Of a stretch of 64,000 bases of DNA, positions 10,193 through 23,542 are shown piece by piece. The stretch spans positions 334,986 through 398,985 of the forward strand of contig NW_019091457.1 of the NCBI RefSeq assembly GCF_001949145.1, read 5' to 3'. Both the position numbers and the translations under genes were made by a program. A model generated the notes under the pieces. That model searched no databases and was not told the origin of the DNA. It was given only the letters and a program-made list of their open reading frames with translations. Position 1 is the first letter of the stretch; every line of letters begins with the position of its first letter. Source of the stretch: Acanthaster planci (lineage: Eukaryota; Echinodermata; Asteroidea; Valvatida; Acanthasteridae).

Positions 10193-13100
10193 ATGGCCAT
10201 GGACCGTGTACCCCAGCACCCTGAGCTTTTCCCTTGTGGGGACAGAATTAAAGTTCCCCAAGTTGGTGCCGATGCAAGCAACCTCAAGGGGAGGTTCAGC
10301 TTGGCCGGCTTACGCCCTACGCCCTACTTTGGTCAGCGACAGAACATGCTGAGGAGGGATTACCTACAGAAGATCAGCTCCGATCTCTTGTTCAGTGAGG
10401 ATGTGGTCAAAACGCATGCAGCTCACACTTTGCCGTATGACAGACATTCGATTCAAGATGCGTACGACTACTCTGGCATTATCCAGAGGGAGAAGAAGCA
10501 ATGTGTGGGACCGGTGGGCAGATACAACTCCAGGACCACCAATCAGCACTTGCCCTGCCACATCAAGAAACGTTCCCATCACCGACTGGAACCGCTTAGA
10601 AAACCCAAGCTCAAGCCCATCGGGCCAGCCACAAGCGAGGAAGACAAGGAGACAGTGAGGACCGAGTCCGAGTCGAAACTGGGTCCCAAATCGCTGGTTT
10701 TCCTCACTGAAGATCCCCTTGCCATTGAAGCCAGTGCCGAAGAGGCCAGTGCCAGGCAGCCCCAGGCCAAGTACTCCCAGAACTGGGACGAGCACCTGCT
10801 GATGAACTTGAGCAAGAATACGGCCCGCTGGATCGTGGGGGAGCAGACGGCCGAGGGCCCCCAGAGGGACAAGCTGCACCGCATGCTGGTGGACATGTAC
10901 GGTGAGCCCCCCAGCCACATGGACACCCTAATCCACGATGACGTCAGCGTCAGCGACATGAGCATCAGCAGGGATACGGTGCTGACAGGGTCCAAGGTGA
11001 CTTCAAAGCAGTCCGGGGGAATGCAGCAGCAGCAGGCAGGAGACAACTCTGCAGCTGGCAGAAACGAGAGGGGCCCAGCAGAGGATGACATCAACTCAAG
11101 ATCTCTGGCTGCCTTTTATCGCCAGCCTGATGCCCTCCGACGCCAACAGAAACAGATGGAGAAAGAACTGGCAGGTTAGTAGAATAATGTTGCGCTTTCA
11201 CTCCTAAACCCTCGATTTCATTCAAGATGGATTTGACTTTTCCTATCATCAGTAACAACGTTTTAAAACTGTCATCACCTGTGGTTCCAATCTTCCTTTG
11301 AAGGCTCCATCAACAGCACAGCTAGGGAAATCAAGGTGACACGGAAAAAAACCAAGCCACCCCCAACTCTGAAAGACGTGATGAATCCTGCAGTTGGCGA
11401 CAAGATGTATGACACCCAAAACCAGTTTGAACAGGAGTGGCTTTCTGGTGAGATCATTTACTCTACTAGTTCTTTTTAGAGGTTCTAGTACAATCCTCAA
11501 GTTTGCTTTAGCGCTTTGTCAATCTGCATGCATACCTCTTGTAAGTTGCATGGTTTTTAAGAGAACCTCTTGACTCAAGACGACACAAGTCACAAAGATG
11601 TATGTGTACGTACTGCACTGTGTGCTAACTGCTCATTGTGTGACTTGACTCTCCACCAATCAAGGCTTTGAGTCTGTCTGAGTTGTAAAATTAGTCAATG
11701 TTTCTAGGTCAAATACTCAGAAGCTGCGAGATTCTAACCAAAGACCTTTCCTTAGTTTAGGCTGACCAAGGTGAAGAAACAATGTTTAACTTAAAGAGTG
11801 TTGAACCAACACTTCGTACATACCCCTCACAAATGCCATCCTTTCAAAACTTTCCCATCACAGGAGCCCAGCAGATCCTCCAGCACGACCCCTCTCACCT
11901 CCTGCTGGACACCGGCAACCTATACCACGTCGCCAGGCAGGAGGACTTCCCCCAAGACCCCACCACCTGGAGCGGGGAAGGTCCCACAGGGGCCAAGCGA
12001 GGCCCACAGGAGGAGGCAGTGACACAGAGGGGCCACAGGGGGTACAAAAAATGGAGCCAGTTGCCCCAGGCAATTCAGGTAAGTCCAAACGTTCCTGTTC
12101 TAAGATGGGCGTTACAAAGTATTATTGCTACCGATTTTCCATCTACCAAGGGTGCGGGCTTCAATTTCATGAAGTAAGTCCTCTGAAACGAGGCTCTCAA
12201 GCTGAATGCAATTTTTTCTTCTGTCAGGGAAGAAATTCAACGTATTTTCATTCAGTTTCAATATCAAATGTTTGAAAATGGTTCTGGGGATAGAGTTGAA
12301 AACATGAAGACGCTGAGCTGTGCATGAAGCTGCAGCTTTGGAACATTTTCCTAATTTCAATTTTGAGTCTCTCAGGTGATCGCATTCTACCCAGATCTAG
12401 TCTCTCCTCCATGTTCTACATCATGTCCAGTTCGCATCTACCCAGCTACTCACTTTGATCTGAAGGCAGAGAATTTCACTCAGAAATGTTGGATGGAAGG
12501 GCCAGTCGACAAAATTTACTTCACTTTATTAGTTACCATCCTTAGAAGCCACAAGGGGAGGTTAGAATGATTTATAGATCGCCTCACATTCGCTGTGCTA
12601 TGAAGGTTTTTGATATTCAATTCAGGGCGACGTCTCACTGACCATCCACGAAGCTGGCTACGACCCCGAGGCACACAGGGAACCAGACCAGTCCGAACTG
12701 AGACAGTACAAGCAAAACCAGACCCTACTCACACTGGGTGAGTTGGCTCAATCTCCCTGCCTCTGTGTGGAGCCATTTCGTACCGTCTCAGCAGCGGTTG
12801 CAGGAAATTCCTCAAGTCCACGAATGTTCCTACTCAGTTCAGAACACTTCCTTTGCAGTGTAGCACGTTGTCAGTTGAATTCAAAGTACGGTCCATGCGA
12901 GATTGGTGATCTCAACTTTGGACACTTATAATGTTCTGTATTTGGAGTGGTTTGCTTATGCATATTCAACATGCCATATGTCTTTTCTGCTTGGCTAGGG
13001 CATGGCCACTGATTTTCCATTGGTATTTCAGAAGAAAGCAATCCTTTTTTCCCCTTGAAGGGTGCACTGAACCAATTCAAGCTCCATTGAAAATAGTGTC

Positions 13101-16100
13101 AAATCAACCAAGTTTGGAGCCCCATGGCAGGCAACTGAAGTCCCTGAGGCCACTCAAACAAAAAACAATGTGTTGTTTGGTCCTTCAGACTTCATTTGAT
13201 TCTCAATTTTTAGTGGGTTAACCAACAAATTAATTCTTTAATTATCCACCCAAAACAAACTCACCCCCCCCAAAAAAGTGAATGTTCCCAAGTCTTCTCA
13301 GCAGCCACATTTCAAATGACATCCCTCGCCTTCCTCGGGCTCTTCTGACAAATTTTCAATCGCATTTTTGTCTGCTTTCCCCCAGAGATGGGTGCCCCTG
13401 AATCTACAGAGATGATCCTGGGCCATACTGACACAATCCCACCATTTGTTGGCCCAAACATACCCCCTCTTTTCAAAAGAATCTGTAGGGGTACTTTTTA
13501 TGCACCTCGGCCTGGCGGAGAATTTTCCTTGAATTGGGCCACCCCACCCGGAGCATAAGTTTCCCTTCCTTTTGTAACATGTAGTTGATGAATGGAGAAC
13601 CAAATGGCACCTTGGCAACAGGTGGTACGACAGTTCCATCGATGACCTTGTCCGTGACATGTCCGACATACACGAGCACGTCCGATTACAGGCCATAGCA
13701 ACCATCGCTAAGGCAGCAACCTACCGGCCACCGGCCGAGCCCGGGGTACCAATCAAAAGTAAGCAGTACGTAATGAGACAAATCAAAGTTTGAGGTGAAC
13801 CCTCATACGTGAAGAAGTAAGTTTTGTAAAATATTCTATCCTTAATTTCTCCTAAACTTTCCTACAGCAAAATTTCATATGAAATCGGCTCATCCTTTAA
13901 AACTTTGTACTTAATTTTAAAAAAGACAATCGTCGAATTCTCCCTTTGCGAGATGGAATTTGTGTTATTTTTACTCTCAAAAGAGAGCAGTTAAATAAGA
14001 AAGATTTTGAAGGAAATTGGCGGACTGAAATTGTGCAAACAGTTGAAAGATTTCTGCATAGACAAGAGTACAATCAGCTGTGGGCTTGGTAGACAAAGGA
14101 ATCTTCGACTCTGTCTTGATGGGCTTCCAAAGCCGCAGCTGTGCCTGTTTCTATCAACAAAGTCCCATACCTGGCCACAGATACAATAATCTATCACAGC
14201 CGGTTTTTTTTATATCAACCCCCAACATTTTCCCTTTGCAATTTTCATTCTCAGGTACGTTTGCCCAGAAGGCACTGGCCGCCATGAACCAGCGGAAGAC
14301 CACCGGCGACTCGGAGGGGATGCTACCAGATGCCCTCCTGCAGTGCGTGGAGAAAGCCCTGGGCGACAGCAGCGCGAGGGTCCGGGTCACGGCGGCCATC
14401 GCCCTGTACACCCTCAACAAACCCAACGAGGAGGTGAGGCTACAGCCAAATCGTGCTTGTGAGACTGGGTCCAAGTCGTTGCCAGTCGCAACCGCAATGA
14501 TAAATGCTGACTGTACAGACGTAGCTGTAGGTTTGTGAGCCCGTTTCGGACGCAGTCTCCAACAGTACTTGAGACTCAATCATTTTGTATACCCATGAAA
14601 TGTAATCGAGACCATCGCAAGACCCCACAAGGTCATCACAAGACCTCAAGTCTGACTTTAAGGGCGCATTCCACCAAATCGTTGGATTTCTGCATGCAAG
14701 CTCATTCATATTTTATGATCCCACAGGGTTTTTACAACATGCCATAATCAGGAGGGATCATAGGAATATTTCTGTAAATCCCGAATTTGGGACTGGTAGT
14801 TTCCAGTTCAGGGTATTTCTTTCATAAATAGCCCCAAATTGCAGCTTACTTTGGATAGAGGCTGGCGGCTACATTCAGAGCTGAGCGCAAAGTTTTTCTA
14901 CTTGGGGGGATCTTTGGGAAAGGTGAATTAAAAAAATCCATGTGGCTATTAAACCCCCATAAAATTGAAACGAAAAGTGATCCTCTGGCCATAATCTTGT
15001 CTGATTTTGCGCTGTTCTCTATGGGCGTGTATTTGGTGTAGTGCAACCTTAAGTCACAAGCTGTTTCAATAATTGCAGCAAAACACTCCTTCGTCACTTT
15101 TCACCCTGCTACATGTGACTAGTCTCATGAATGGTCTTGTGTCTGGTTTTGTGATGGTTTCATCTACAACAAGCTCACTCTCATTGTCGCCTCATCAGCT
15201 TTTCCGCCTCCCGTTTTCTTCGTCAGATTGTCGTTACAAGCTGAAAGTAAGTAAGTTGCCAAGGGCAGGGGTATTTGCTCTTTGAAGTGAGCCCAGATTA
15301 CCATGAACCAGCCTTAAATAGTCCCTTCTCTAAAATTAGATGTTGTCGGTGCCCCTGTAACATATGTTCAGTATTTCAAATCTGATTTCATTCTGCTCCC
15401 TGCTTTTCCTTGGATAGCCACATAATGTTGAGGTTAGTGTCCACCATCGCAAAGATGTTTTTAATAGATTTGTTATTCAACCTGATGGGCACTAATTCCA
15501 CACACTGGCCATTAATTTGTCATTTCTTTTGCACTGCCTCTGTATTCCGCACTTATCACTCAATGCACTGATTATCAAAAGCAAATCTTGTTGATGCACC
15601 GATTGTTTTTATGTTTGATATTTTTTGGCAAATATCTGTTTTCGTTTTGCACCTCCACAACCCGCTCAATTTCGTTTTGATATCATCTTACACTTTCCTA
15701 ACTCTCTGTATCTCACCCTGCACTTTTTTCTTTCAGCGGTGCCATTTTTGTGAGTAAACCTTTTTGAAAAGGATGTGGTTTTTTGGTGCAGTCAAATCGC
15801 TTTGAATAAACCCTTTTCCTGAATAAATCCACACTTTCGAGGATTTGCAGCATTAAGAGTTTACGTGTATATTTTTTTTGAAAGCGCAAGACGTTTTATT
15901 ATGTAAAAAAAATGATTTGCAATTCTGGAAACCAAGCAGCCTTTTGATGCAAACAAAATGCCGGCATGCTCAGATTCAGAAGGTTACCTGTTTGACTTGT
16001 CTCAGAAGGCATTCAGTGGCATATGTACACATTCCTAAATTTTATTCAAATTCTCATCTGGGCACGTGGGACGTCCTTTCTTACCCGAGAGTGAAATGTG

Positions 16101-19100
16101 GTCCATTGAATTTCAAAAGTTCTGGTTTAGGCATTGTAGTTTTCTTTTTCTGCCGTTTCATAAACCACTACAGGCAAGGAAGATCCTGAACGAGGTCATG
16201 CGAACAGGCAGCGAGCCGGAGCGCTGGGCGGCATCCCAGTGCCTGGCCCACGCCGGGGTCTGCGACTCGTACGTGGTGGGCGAGCTGATCCAGCAGCTCC
16301 TGGCCAGCCAGGACGTGATCAAGCACGAGCGCTGCATGGCCCTGCTGGCCAAGCTCAGCGCCGGCTCCACGGTGGTCCACTCCATGGTCGGGGAACAGCT
16401 GAACAGCGCCAGCTGGCGGCAGCGCATCATCGCCTGCCGGGTCCTGCCTCGCCTCAGCGGGATCATTAACAAGGTCAGAGCGATACTTCAACTGTCTTGC
16501 GCGTCTCAAGACTGGTTCATACTCCAAAAAAACAAATAGGAATGCAATTTTTGTGGAGTCAGATTATACATAAATTCACACTTTCAAATTTGTCAAAAGT
16601 TAATACGTTTCGACTAAAGCAAAATTAGGACAACTAGGGACCAGGGTTTCTAGGCTTGTCAATAACCATCCTTACTGGGACTCAAAAGCGCTGTTTTGTA
16701 GCACCAGAGGACAGGAGTCTTTAAAGGTAGCTTTCTCTTAGGTAAGATGTGTGTCAAGCACGCTTACGGTGCAGTTCCTTGTAACAAACACTGTAAGACA
16801 AGTGTCAGTGAAATTCGACTGCGATAATGTTTCCTTATTTGATCATAACTCCTCATGCTGAGAATGCCGATCCCTTCATTTTGATCTTATTCCGTTTGAT
16901 GTGCGTTTATGGAATCTTGCACTGGACACATGGCTTTAGGAATACATAAGAGCGAATTTTAAGAACATTACATTGGTGGCTGTGTTGGGACTTTTGCGGA
17001 TTTCCTTTCACAAGATCTGTGCAAAGAGTTTTCCATTTTAGTTTTTCATTTACCTGGTAACATCAAAGGCACTCCTCTGCCAGTGTTCATCTGGCACGAC
17101 TTCAGTGTTCGTCCAATTTGAGACTTCAACTGCAATAAGCCTTTTACAAGTTAAATTTGAATAAAATCTGGCACACTGAGTTCTTTAAATTCACGTGAAC
17201 ATAACAATTTAAATTCCCCATATTAAAGACACTGTTGCTGTACATCATGATTCGGGGCAAGCTTTTGCTTAGTTACATAAGAGACGCCTTGCACCAATAT
17301 GCTGTTTTCAGTGGATAAGAATGGCACAAAGGAACCGGTCCATTTCAGAGATGGTGGTCGCTATGCAAAAGCTTGCCCCCGAATCACGAGGTATAGCAAC
17401 AGTATCTTTAGTCTGGGGATTTTAAATAATTATATTTATATGTAATCAGATAACTCAGTGTACCAGATTTTATTCAAATTTAAGTTGCAAAAGGGTTATT
17501 GAACTTAGTGGCATTGTCATATTACAATCTGCTATCATGAAGAGAACTCAGCGCAGAATTTTTTTTTTTTAAACCAAAAATGCAGGACATTATGCACAAG
17601 CTGAACAACCTGATGTGGAACGACTGGCACCAGGACGTCCGCCGGGCGGCTGCCCAGACCATGGGCAGGACGGGTCACGGCAAGGAGGTGCATGACGAGC
17701 TGCGGGACCGGCTGCTGGAGGGCAGCGAGCGAGACCGCATCGACGCCCTGAACAAGGTCGCTCACTTGGGTAAGGCTTGGCGGGTTCATTGTTTCTCGCA
17801 TGTGCTTGTTCTATTGACAAATCAGGTGATCATCGTAGCACTGTCGCTGTCATTTGCGATGGCCCTCCACCAGTCACAGCGTGTGATAACTATTGTCCAC
17901 CAGTGCCGCTCTTGTGACATTTGCTCCATGCAAAACCCAAGACAGTGGTTTCTACCATTAGAAGGGGGACCATCGGGTTGTGCAGAGAAACGGCACTGGA
18001 TTTGTCTCTTAGCTTGGAAGGTTCTCATGTTATGAAACTGGTGACGTTTTTCGTAACGAAATTTTTTAATGGAACTGTCCAAAAATTACACTGTCACATG
18101 AACATTGTACCCTGCAAATGAATTGGAAATGACCAGAGCTTGTTTCGATTTGAAGATTCTGTTGGCAACTTTAATAGTAGGCTGTAAATAAGATCTCCTG
18201 GCATTTCTCTTCCCTCGGAACGCATGTACTTCAACTGTCAACTTGAGTTTTAGTTGACTTTAAGCAAAGATACTTCAGAAACCAGGTTAATGACGGGCTG
18301 GAGATTTTTTATCTGAGGGATCAAGTCACTTCTTGAAGAATTTCATGTATGTCGTGATCCAATTACCAGAGGCTGGTCTTCATAAATAGATCAGCTGGTT
18401 GCCAGATGGCATTCGGAGATGAACCGTGGCATCTTAGTTCATGCTGATTGAAGTTCAGCATGGGCTTGAGCACAGACATTGACTTAGTAGATAAAATATT
18501 AGCTCAGCAAATATTTGGTTGGTAATAGCTTTATGCCAGGCACTTTGTATTTGTTGTAACTGGTTTTCAGCCATATTCTGCTTTGTCAATCGAACTGTTT
18601 GGTAATAGGTTCAGCAGCTGCATGGGCTTTTGAGTCCAGTGCTTAATGTGTCTGTGTCATCCTGCATTTATGGAAACACCATCCAATCAGTCAGTCATTT
18701 CCAATGGATAATATCCTTGAAATAATCAGCACACTTCCAAGTTGCTTCACTTATTATGGACTTACTATGAAACAGGATCCATTAGAAAGTCTCTCATAAT
18801 AGCCAGTAGGTTTCTCGTCCAGTTTATTAAGCCTCACTGCTATTATCAACTTTATTAAGTAAGGTAATGAAACCAAGAATTCCTGGAAAGGGCCCCAGGT
18901 GTTGTACCTTGGCTTGTAAGCCAATCAGTAGAAAGGAGAGAGTCCAAAGCAGTTACAATTTCAGAGGTGGGAGGACAAGTCCAGAAGAATATCCTGGGTA
19001 AAACCCACGGAATCAGGTAGGGACTGAAAACCCAATCCACAGGCAGACCGAGCCGGGAATCGAACCCGGGCCTCGGAGGTGGAAGGCGAGGAGAGAACCA

Positions 19101-22100
19101 CCCCGTCTATCGAAACCCCACCTTACATAGCGCAGTATTATTCAAGTATCCCTAAATGTTGTTTCCCAGGTATCATGACTGCCCGCCTTCTACCCGCCTA
19201 CCTCCAGTGCTTCAGTGATGCCTATATTGCCGTTAGGATTGCCGCCACCAACACGGCCAGTCAGCTCTCCCTGGAGGATCCAAAGGTCACCCAGAAACTG
19301 TTGTTCCTGACGCAGTTTGACAATAACTGGAAGGTCAAGGCACACGCAATCAAAGGTGATGTATCTTTTTTTTGTGAACTTGTCTGTACTTTCCGACTAA
19401 AGAGAATGTAAATTGCAGATAGCGGCTGACAATGAATGAATGACCTGAAGTGAACCGGACGAGAATCTCTTTGAATTCTAACAGTGTCATCTAACTCCGC
19501 AAATGCACGGGAAGTTAACAAGGCTAGTTTGGAACTATGGTGTTAGTAATTTCCATCTCTGGATCAGAGATCTCTAAGACTGAGCGAGACACCTGACCAA
19601 ATTTACCTGCACAAACACTTTGGCACCAAGTGCCATACACAAAGATGGCCTCTCTGTGCCGGACGCTTCACATAATGCCTGCACACTGTGCCGACTATCA
19701 CAGCTTTTGTCAGCATTGGAAAATTGGCCATCTCGATCTGTGTCGAATACAAACATTAAGGTGTCCATATGGATGAAGAGTTCCGGTTTTCCGCGTAGTT
19801 GCCTGACAAAGCTGAGTATCATTCTGAAGCTAGACACCCCCCCCCTCGGCTAAATGCTATAACTGCGTGGCACAGTAAGCCAGGATACGGTGTATTCTGG
19901 ACCACAGAACAGGGTACAGAACGTCTTAGACAGAGCTGAACAAAAGAGTTGCACGATGATTACTAATTCGCACACTCTGCCTCCTTCCCCTCCATTTGAT
20001 ACGTACAGCGCTGGGAGACATCGGCAAGAACAGCGAGCCAATCCAGGAGGCCATTCTGTGGGCAGTGCGCTTTGAGGCGGAGCCCGGGGTGCGGGCCGAG
20101 GCCCTTCAATCACTGGTCAAGCTGGGCATCGGCGGGAAGCACGTGGCCGCCATGCTGCAAGACAAGCTGCTGGTGGAGCCGGACCAACTCGTCAGAGTGT
20201 GAGTCTCTCTGTTTGCGCTCTGGGTACCTTTCCTTATTGTAAAAACTAGTTTATAGAATTCTGCACCAGCCATCCGTTTGAGAATTTTCAGACCACCAAG
20301 GATTGTTCAGTGGATTCTTAACTTTACCACCTGGCAAAGTGGTAACAGCAGTACTAAAACTGACAGGCTTTTTACTGCTTATTTTCACTGGAATCTTGCA
20401 TCAAGGATCCAGTTGTTACACTGTTACCTTCACTGGTGAAATGAAAATTCTAATATTTAACTTGTGTTTGCTTTGATGGCCTGCATCTGTAAGTATTGAA
20501 ACCTCATTCTCATGCATTGGTTCTGAAGCTGTGCTGGCAGAATTTATACGTCAAATTTCTTCTTGGGATCAATTAGTTTGGAATTTTAAAGTAAGGGCAA
20601 GTTGAGAAGCGTTTCTATTTGATGAGGCACAGAGAAAACAGCCTTATTGCCGCAGTTTTCAGTCAGGGTTAGTTTGATGAGACTTAACTTACACGGCAGA
20701 ATTTGCAGGAGTGTGGTATTTACGTTTCGGCTTTATCTCCGCGTCCCATCTGTCAGACAACTGGCTATTGCCCTGCAGTCCATGGGTGTCAGCCCCACGG
20801 GGGACATGGAGATGGTCCAGCAGATCAAGGACAAGGTGCGCAGGCTGTGCACACGGTACAACATCGCGGCCAAGATCACCCAGAACGAGATACAGGAGGG
20901 CCTGAACGAGCAGAAAGAGCGCTTCTTCAACGAGTCACCAAGAACCCCAGACCTGAAGGTAATCGAACCTTGAGCAGAAGCAACCCTTTATCGGTTGAAA
21001 AGAGCCATGTTGGTGGGGAGAGACCCTTTTAAGGGTGGTCTTCAGACTATGGCGTTTGAGTCAGGATTCTCTCATTGACCATTCAGAAAATGCCACAAAC
21101 TACCTGTTTATTGTTCATGCAATGCACAGCTGATCTTTACCTCCACACACGCCAAAAATGATTTGTGGAAACAGGTTTATTCCTGCCTTTCAGCGGATGC
21201 ACTAATCCATCATGGCAACTCTCCAACTAGAGCTTGCTCATACCTGGTTCTCGATAGATGTCAATGACACCTGTGTTGTTTTTTTACTTGAGACTAACTT
21301 TGCTGCTTTGTGGCAGGTGAAGACCCGTAAGCCTACTCCTCCTCGCTCCTCCATCTCCACCAAGCAAAGCCAGCGAAGCGTCACCACCCCCAGCATCCTG
21401 GTGGACTCGGACGCCGACGAAAACAAGACCAGCGACGACGAGGACTATGGCCCCGCCAAGCAGACCCCGGACATCGCCCTTCCGAAAACGCCCCCCTCGG
21501 CGGGCCAGGACAGGGGGTCCCTTCTGAGCCCACTGGCGGCCGCCAGGACACCCGGCAGTGGCACCCCCTCCAGGGGACGGAGCCCCATCGAGAAGCTCGA
21601 GAAGCTGATCGAGCTGTACGAGGGCTCCTGCTCCGTGAAGGAGTACAAGGAGTACGTCAAGCCGGAAGGGGAAGCCGAGGAGGAAGGGGAGGAACAAGGC
21701 CGAGCTAAAGACGCCGCTGTGAAGCTGGAGACCATCGCCGAGAGCGTAGAGGAAGAGATCCGCATGCTGCAGCAGGACTCCACCAATCCTAGCACCTCCA
21801 AGGAGTCAAGTCCCCAAGGACAGGACCAAGAGGCGATAACATCTCAGCGACCGCTTCAAGACCAGACCGCGCAAACCGGCAACCCTAGCCCTACAAGCAA
21901 ACCACCTGGGAGTCCACTCACGACACACTCGCTGGACATCAACTCAAATCTGGTCACCTGCGAAGATGAAGTTCTCGTCACTTTGACTGAAAAAGCGGCA
22001 GACAACAAAGATGACATAGTCACTGCAAGTCCGGGTAGTAGGTCATCAGTTGATACCCCTCTACCTTTAGAAACCAGTGACACATTACAGAATCCAGAGA

Positions 22101-22132
22101 ATAGCAGTCAAACCAACGGGAAAGAGAATTGA
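10193..22132 (+). CDS. HEATR4: HEAT repeat-containing protein 4-like, complete, 1227 aa
   Basis: Twelve coding exons join in phase: 10193-11174, 11304-11447, 11864-12078, 12626-12737, 13585-13758, 14255-14433, 16174-16473, 17586-17769, 19170-19355, 20009-20198, 20757-20958, 21317-22132 (3684 nt with stop). Residues 1-~485 form a family-type N-terminal region with no repeats, including LLFSEDVVKTH and YDYSGIIQREK. Residues ~485-955 are alpha-helical HEAT repeats, e.g. VRLQAIATIAKA, ARVRVTAAIALYTL, LMWNDWHQDVRRAAAQTMGR, ALGDIGKNSEPIQEAILWAV. The last exon (~270 aa) is a Pro/Ser/Glu-rich low-complexity tail ending GKEN. Human HEATR4 is about 1000 aa, so the tail and N-terminus look longer here. 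HEAT arrays are protein-binding scaffolds; the molecular role of HEATR4 is not well established. The ATG at 10193 is chosen for its Kozak context and the splice acceptor just upstream. The name rests on remembered family similarity. Confidence 0.82.
17133..17506. repeat. Long foldback (inverted repeat) in HEATR4 intron 7
   Basis: The left arm (about 17133-17290) and the reverse complement of the right arm (about 17340-17506) match along their length. Shared blocks in order are CAATAAG or CAATAAC, CTTTTACAAGTTAAATTTG or CTTTTGCAACTTAAATTTG, AATAAAATCTGG, ACACTGAGTT, ACTGTTGCT, GATTCGGGG and CAAGCTTTTGC. The spacer is about 50-60 nt. The RNA would form a near-complete hairpin. It ends about 80 nt before the exon at 17586. 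No coding capacity; probably a MITE or foldback transposon. Confidence 0.8.
18845..19115 (-). mobile_element. tRNA-derived SINE in HEATR4 intron 8
   Basis: Read on the minus strand it begins CTCGCCTTCCACCTCCGAGG, then a B-box CCCGGGTTCGATTCCCGG, followed by a body with TGGGTTTTACCCAGGATATT and TCCTCCCACCTCTGAAAT. The first block recurs at 63949-63963, where it is again followed by a B-box. Only the 3' half of the tRNA-like head is evident. It ends about 55 nt upstream of the exon at 19170. Confidence 0.6.
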
Positions 22133-23542
22133 AAAGGGGGGGAGGAGCTTGAATTGGGGAGTGGCTGAAAAACATGAAGGAAACAAGAAGAAACAATCAA
22201 ACTACACTTTTTAAGAGGATCTGATGCCAAGAAAACGAACCATTGACCGTAATCATCATGAACTGCCCAATTTCAATAGAATTGTTCATGCCCCACAAGG
22301 GTTTGCGGTTAACCAACAACAAATGTGCCTATTTCTTTAGATTGACTATGAAGTCATCAACAGCTTCCAATCCATGCATTTACACTACATATTTTACACT
22401 CCAATTGTTTCTGCAGTCAGGTCGAGATCTAACTTATTTTCTACCTGTCAGTTTTCAAATATGTAAAGAATTAATACACTGCACAAAGGAAAACAGGCAC
22501 TGCTGTGACTGTAAATCAAGAACTTTTATTACCAGAAACCTAACCTGTGCAAGGAACAATAAATCGTTAAATTGTCGTAAACGTATTCATTTCATGACAT
22601 AATTATTATGAACCAAACACATTTTTTACTGTAACATGTACATGTATTTGATATATGAATGTTGTCTTACTTTTCATTTCTTTATTCCACGGGAATGCTT
22701 GTAGTGGCCCGCACATGCCAAGGTTGACATGCGTGAATCACACGGTGTACAATTTGACATCCAAACTATCCAAACCTTGGTGTAAATGCTACACCATTCA
22801 CTTGCATCCATTCTAAAGTGACGCACAGGTTCTTGGCTCGGCTGGACAACAATCCCCACTTAGACCGGGAAAAAAGTCTACGGTTTCTGGTCAGTGTGCG
22901 TGTCGCCGTAGACCTGCTCATCGGCAAAAGAAACAGACTGTATTATACAATGTCCAAAAGCTGCTAAACTTTTTGGACTGGAATCCTGCGCCTGCATAAT
23001 TGTCATGTTCTTTACGTGGGGTATGGTTGATGTCTATGTATAGTAAAGGAGTTCCTCTTGACCCCCATTGCTTTTATAGTCAAATAGGCACTACTTTTCA
23101 GATGACGTCATTTCTGTATTTTACATTTACATCTGGGAACCAGACACACGAGGTGATCTGATGTCCTGTGTACATCTACAATCTGGAAACGCTTTTAAAC
23201 AGGAAATAGTGAGGGTGCCAGTCTATGTCAGTTTTGATAGCGGTGAAAAAAGTGAGGGAAAAAAAAAAAAGCAGCGTCGCCACACCACTTTTGGAGCCAG
23301 CCCCTGACCAGAAACCGGAGGCATTTTTCTTTTTGGCTTTAACGCGGATCAGTGATGTCACATTACATGTCCATGCTTTTGAAAATGTTACAGTACCGGT
23401 GAACACTGCCGAACAAGTTTTCAAAGGCCAACATTACTTCTTACTTATCATTGGCATAGACAAACCAGCTTTTTGGCAGGCAATCCTGTATACCGGGGAA
23501 TTGCTCCCATTGCAGGAAAAACAGAATTTTTTTTTTTTAAGT
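22133..23542. other. Convergent intergenic gap: HEATR4 3' UTR and MRPL35 3' flank
   Basis: HEATR4 (+) and MRPL35 (-) run tail-to-tail here. The first ~430 nt are HEATR4 3' UTR ending after AATAAA at 22558-22563. No conserved frame is seen in the remainder, and no clear AATAAA for MRPL35 was found in the first 100 nt past its stop. Confidence 0.5.
22558..22563 (+). promoter_or_regulatory. polyA signal (AATAAA) of HEATR4
   Basis: Canonical hexamer 426 nt after the HEATR4 stop codon, in the right orientation. Confidence 0.6.

Noticed and set aside
22876-22913. 8-bp inverted repeat GTCTACGG/CCGTAGAC with 22-nt spacer
   Set aside because: Too short and too widely spaced to distinguish from chance.
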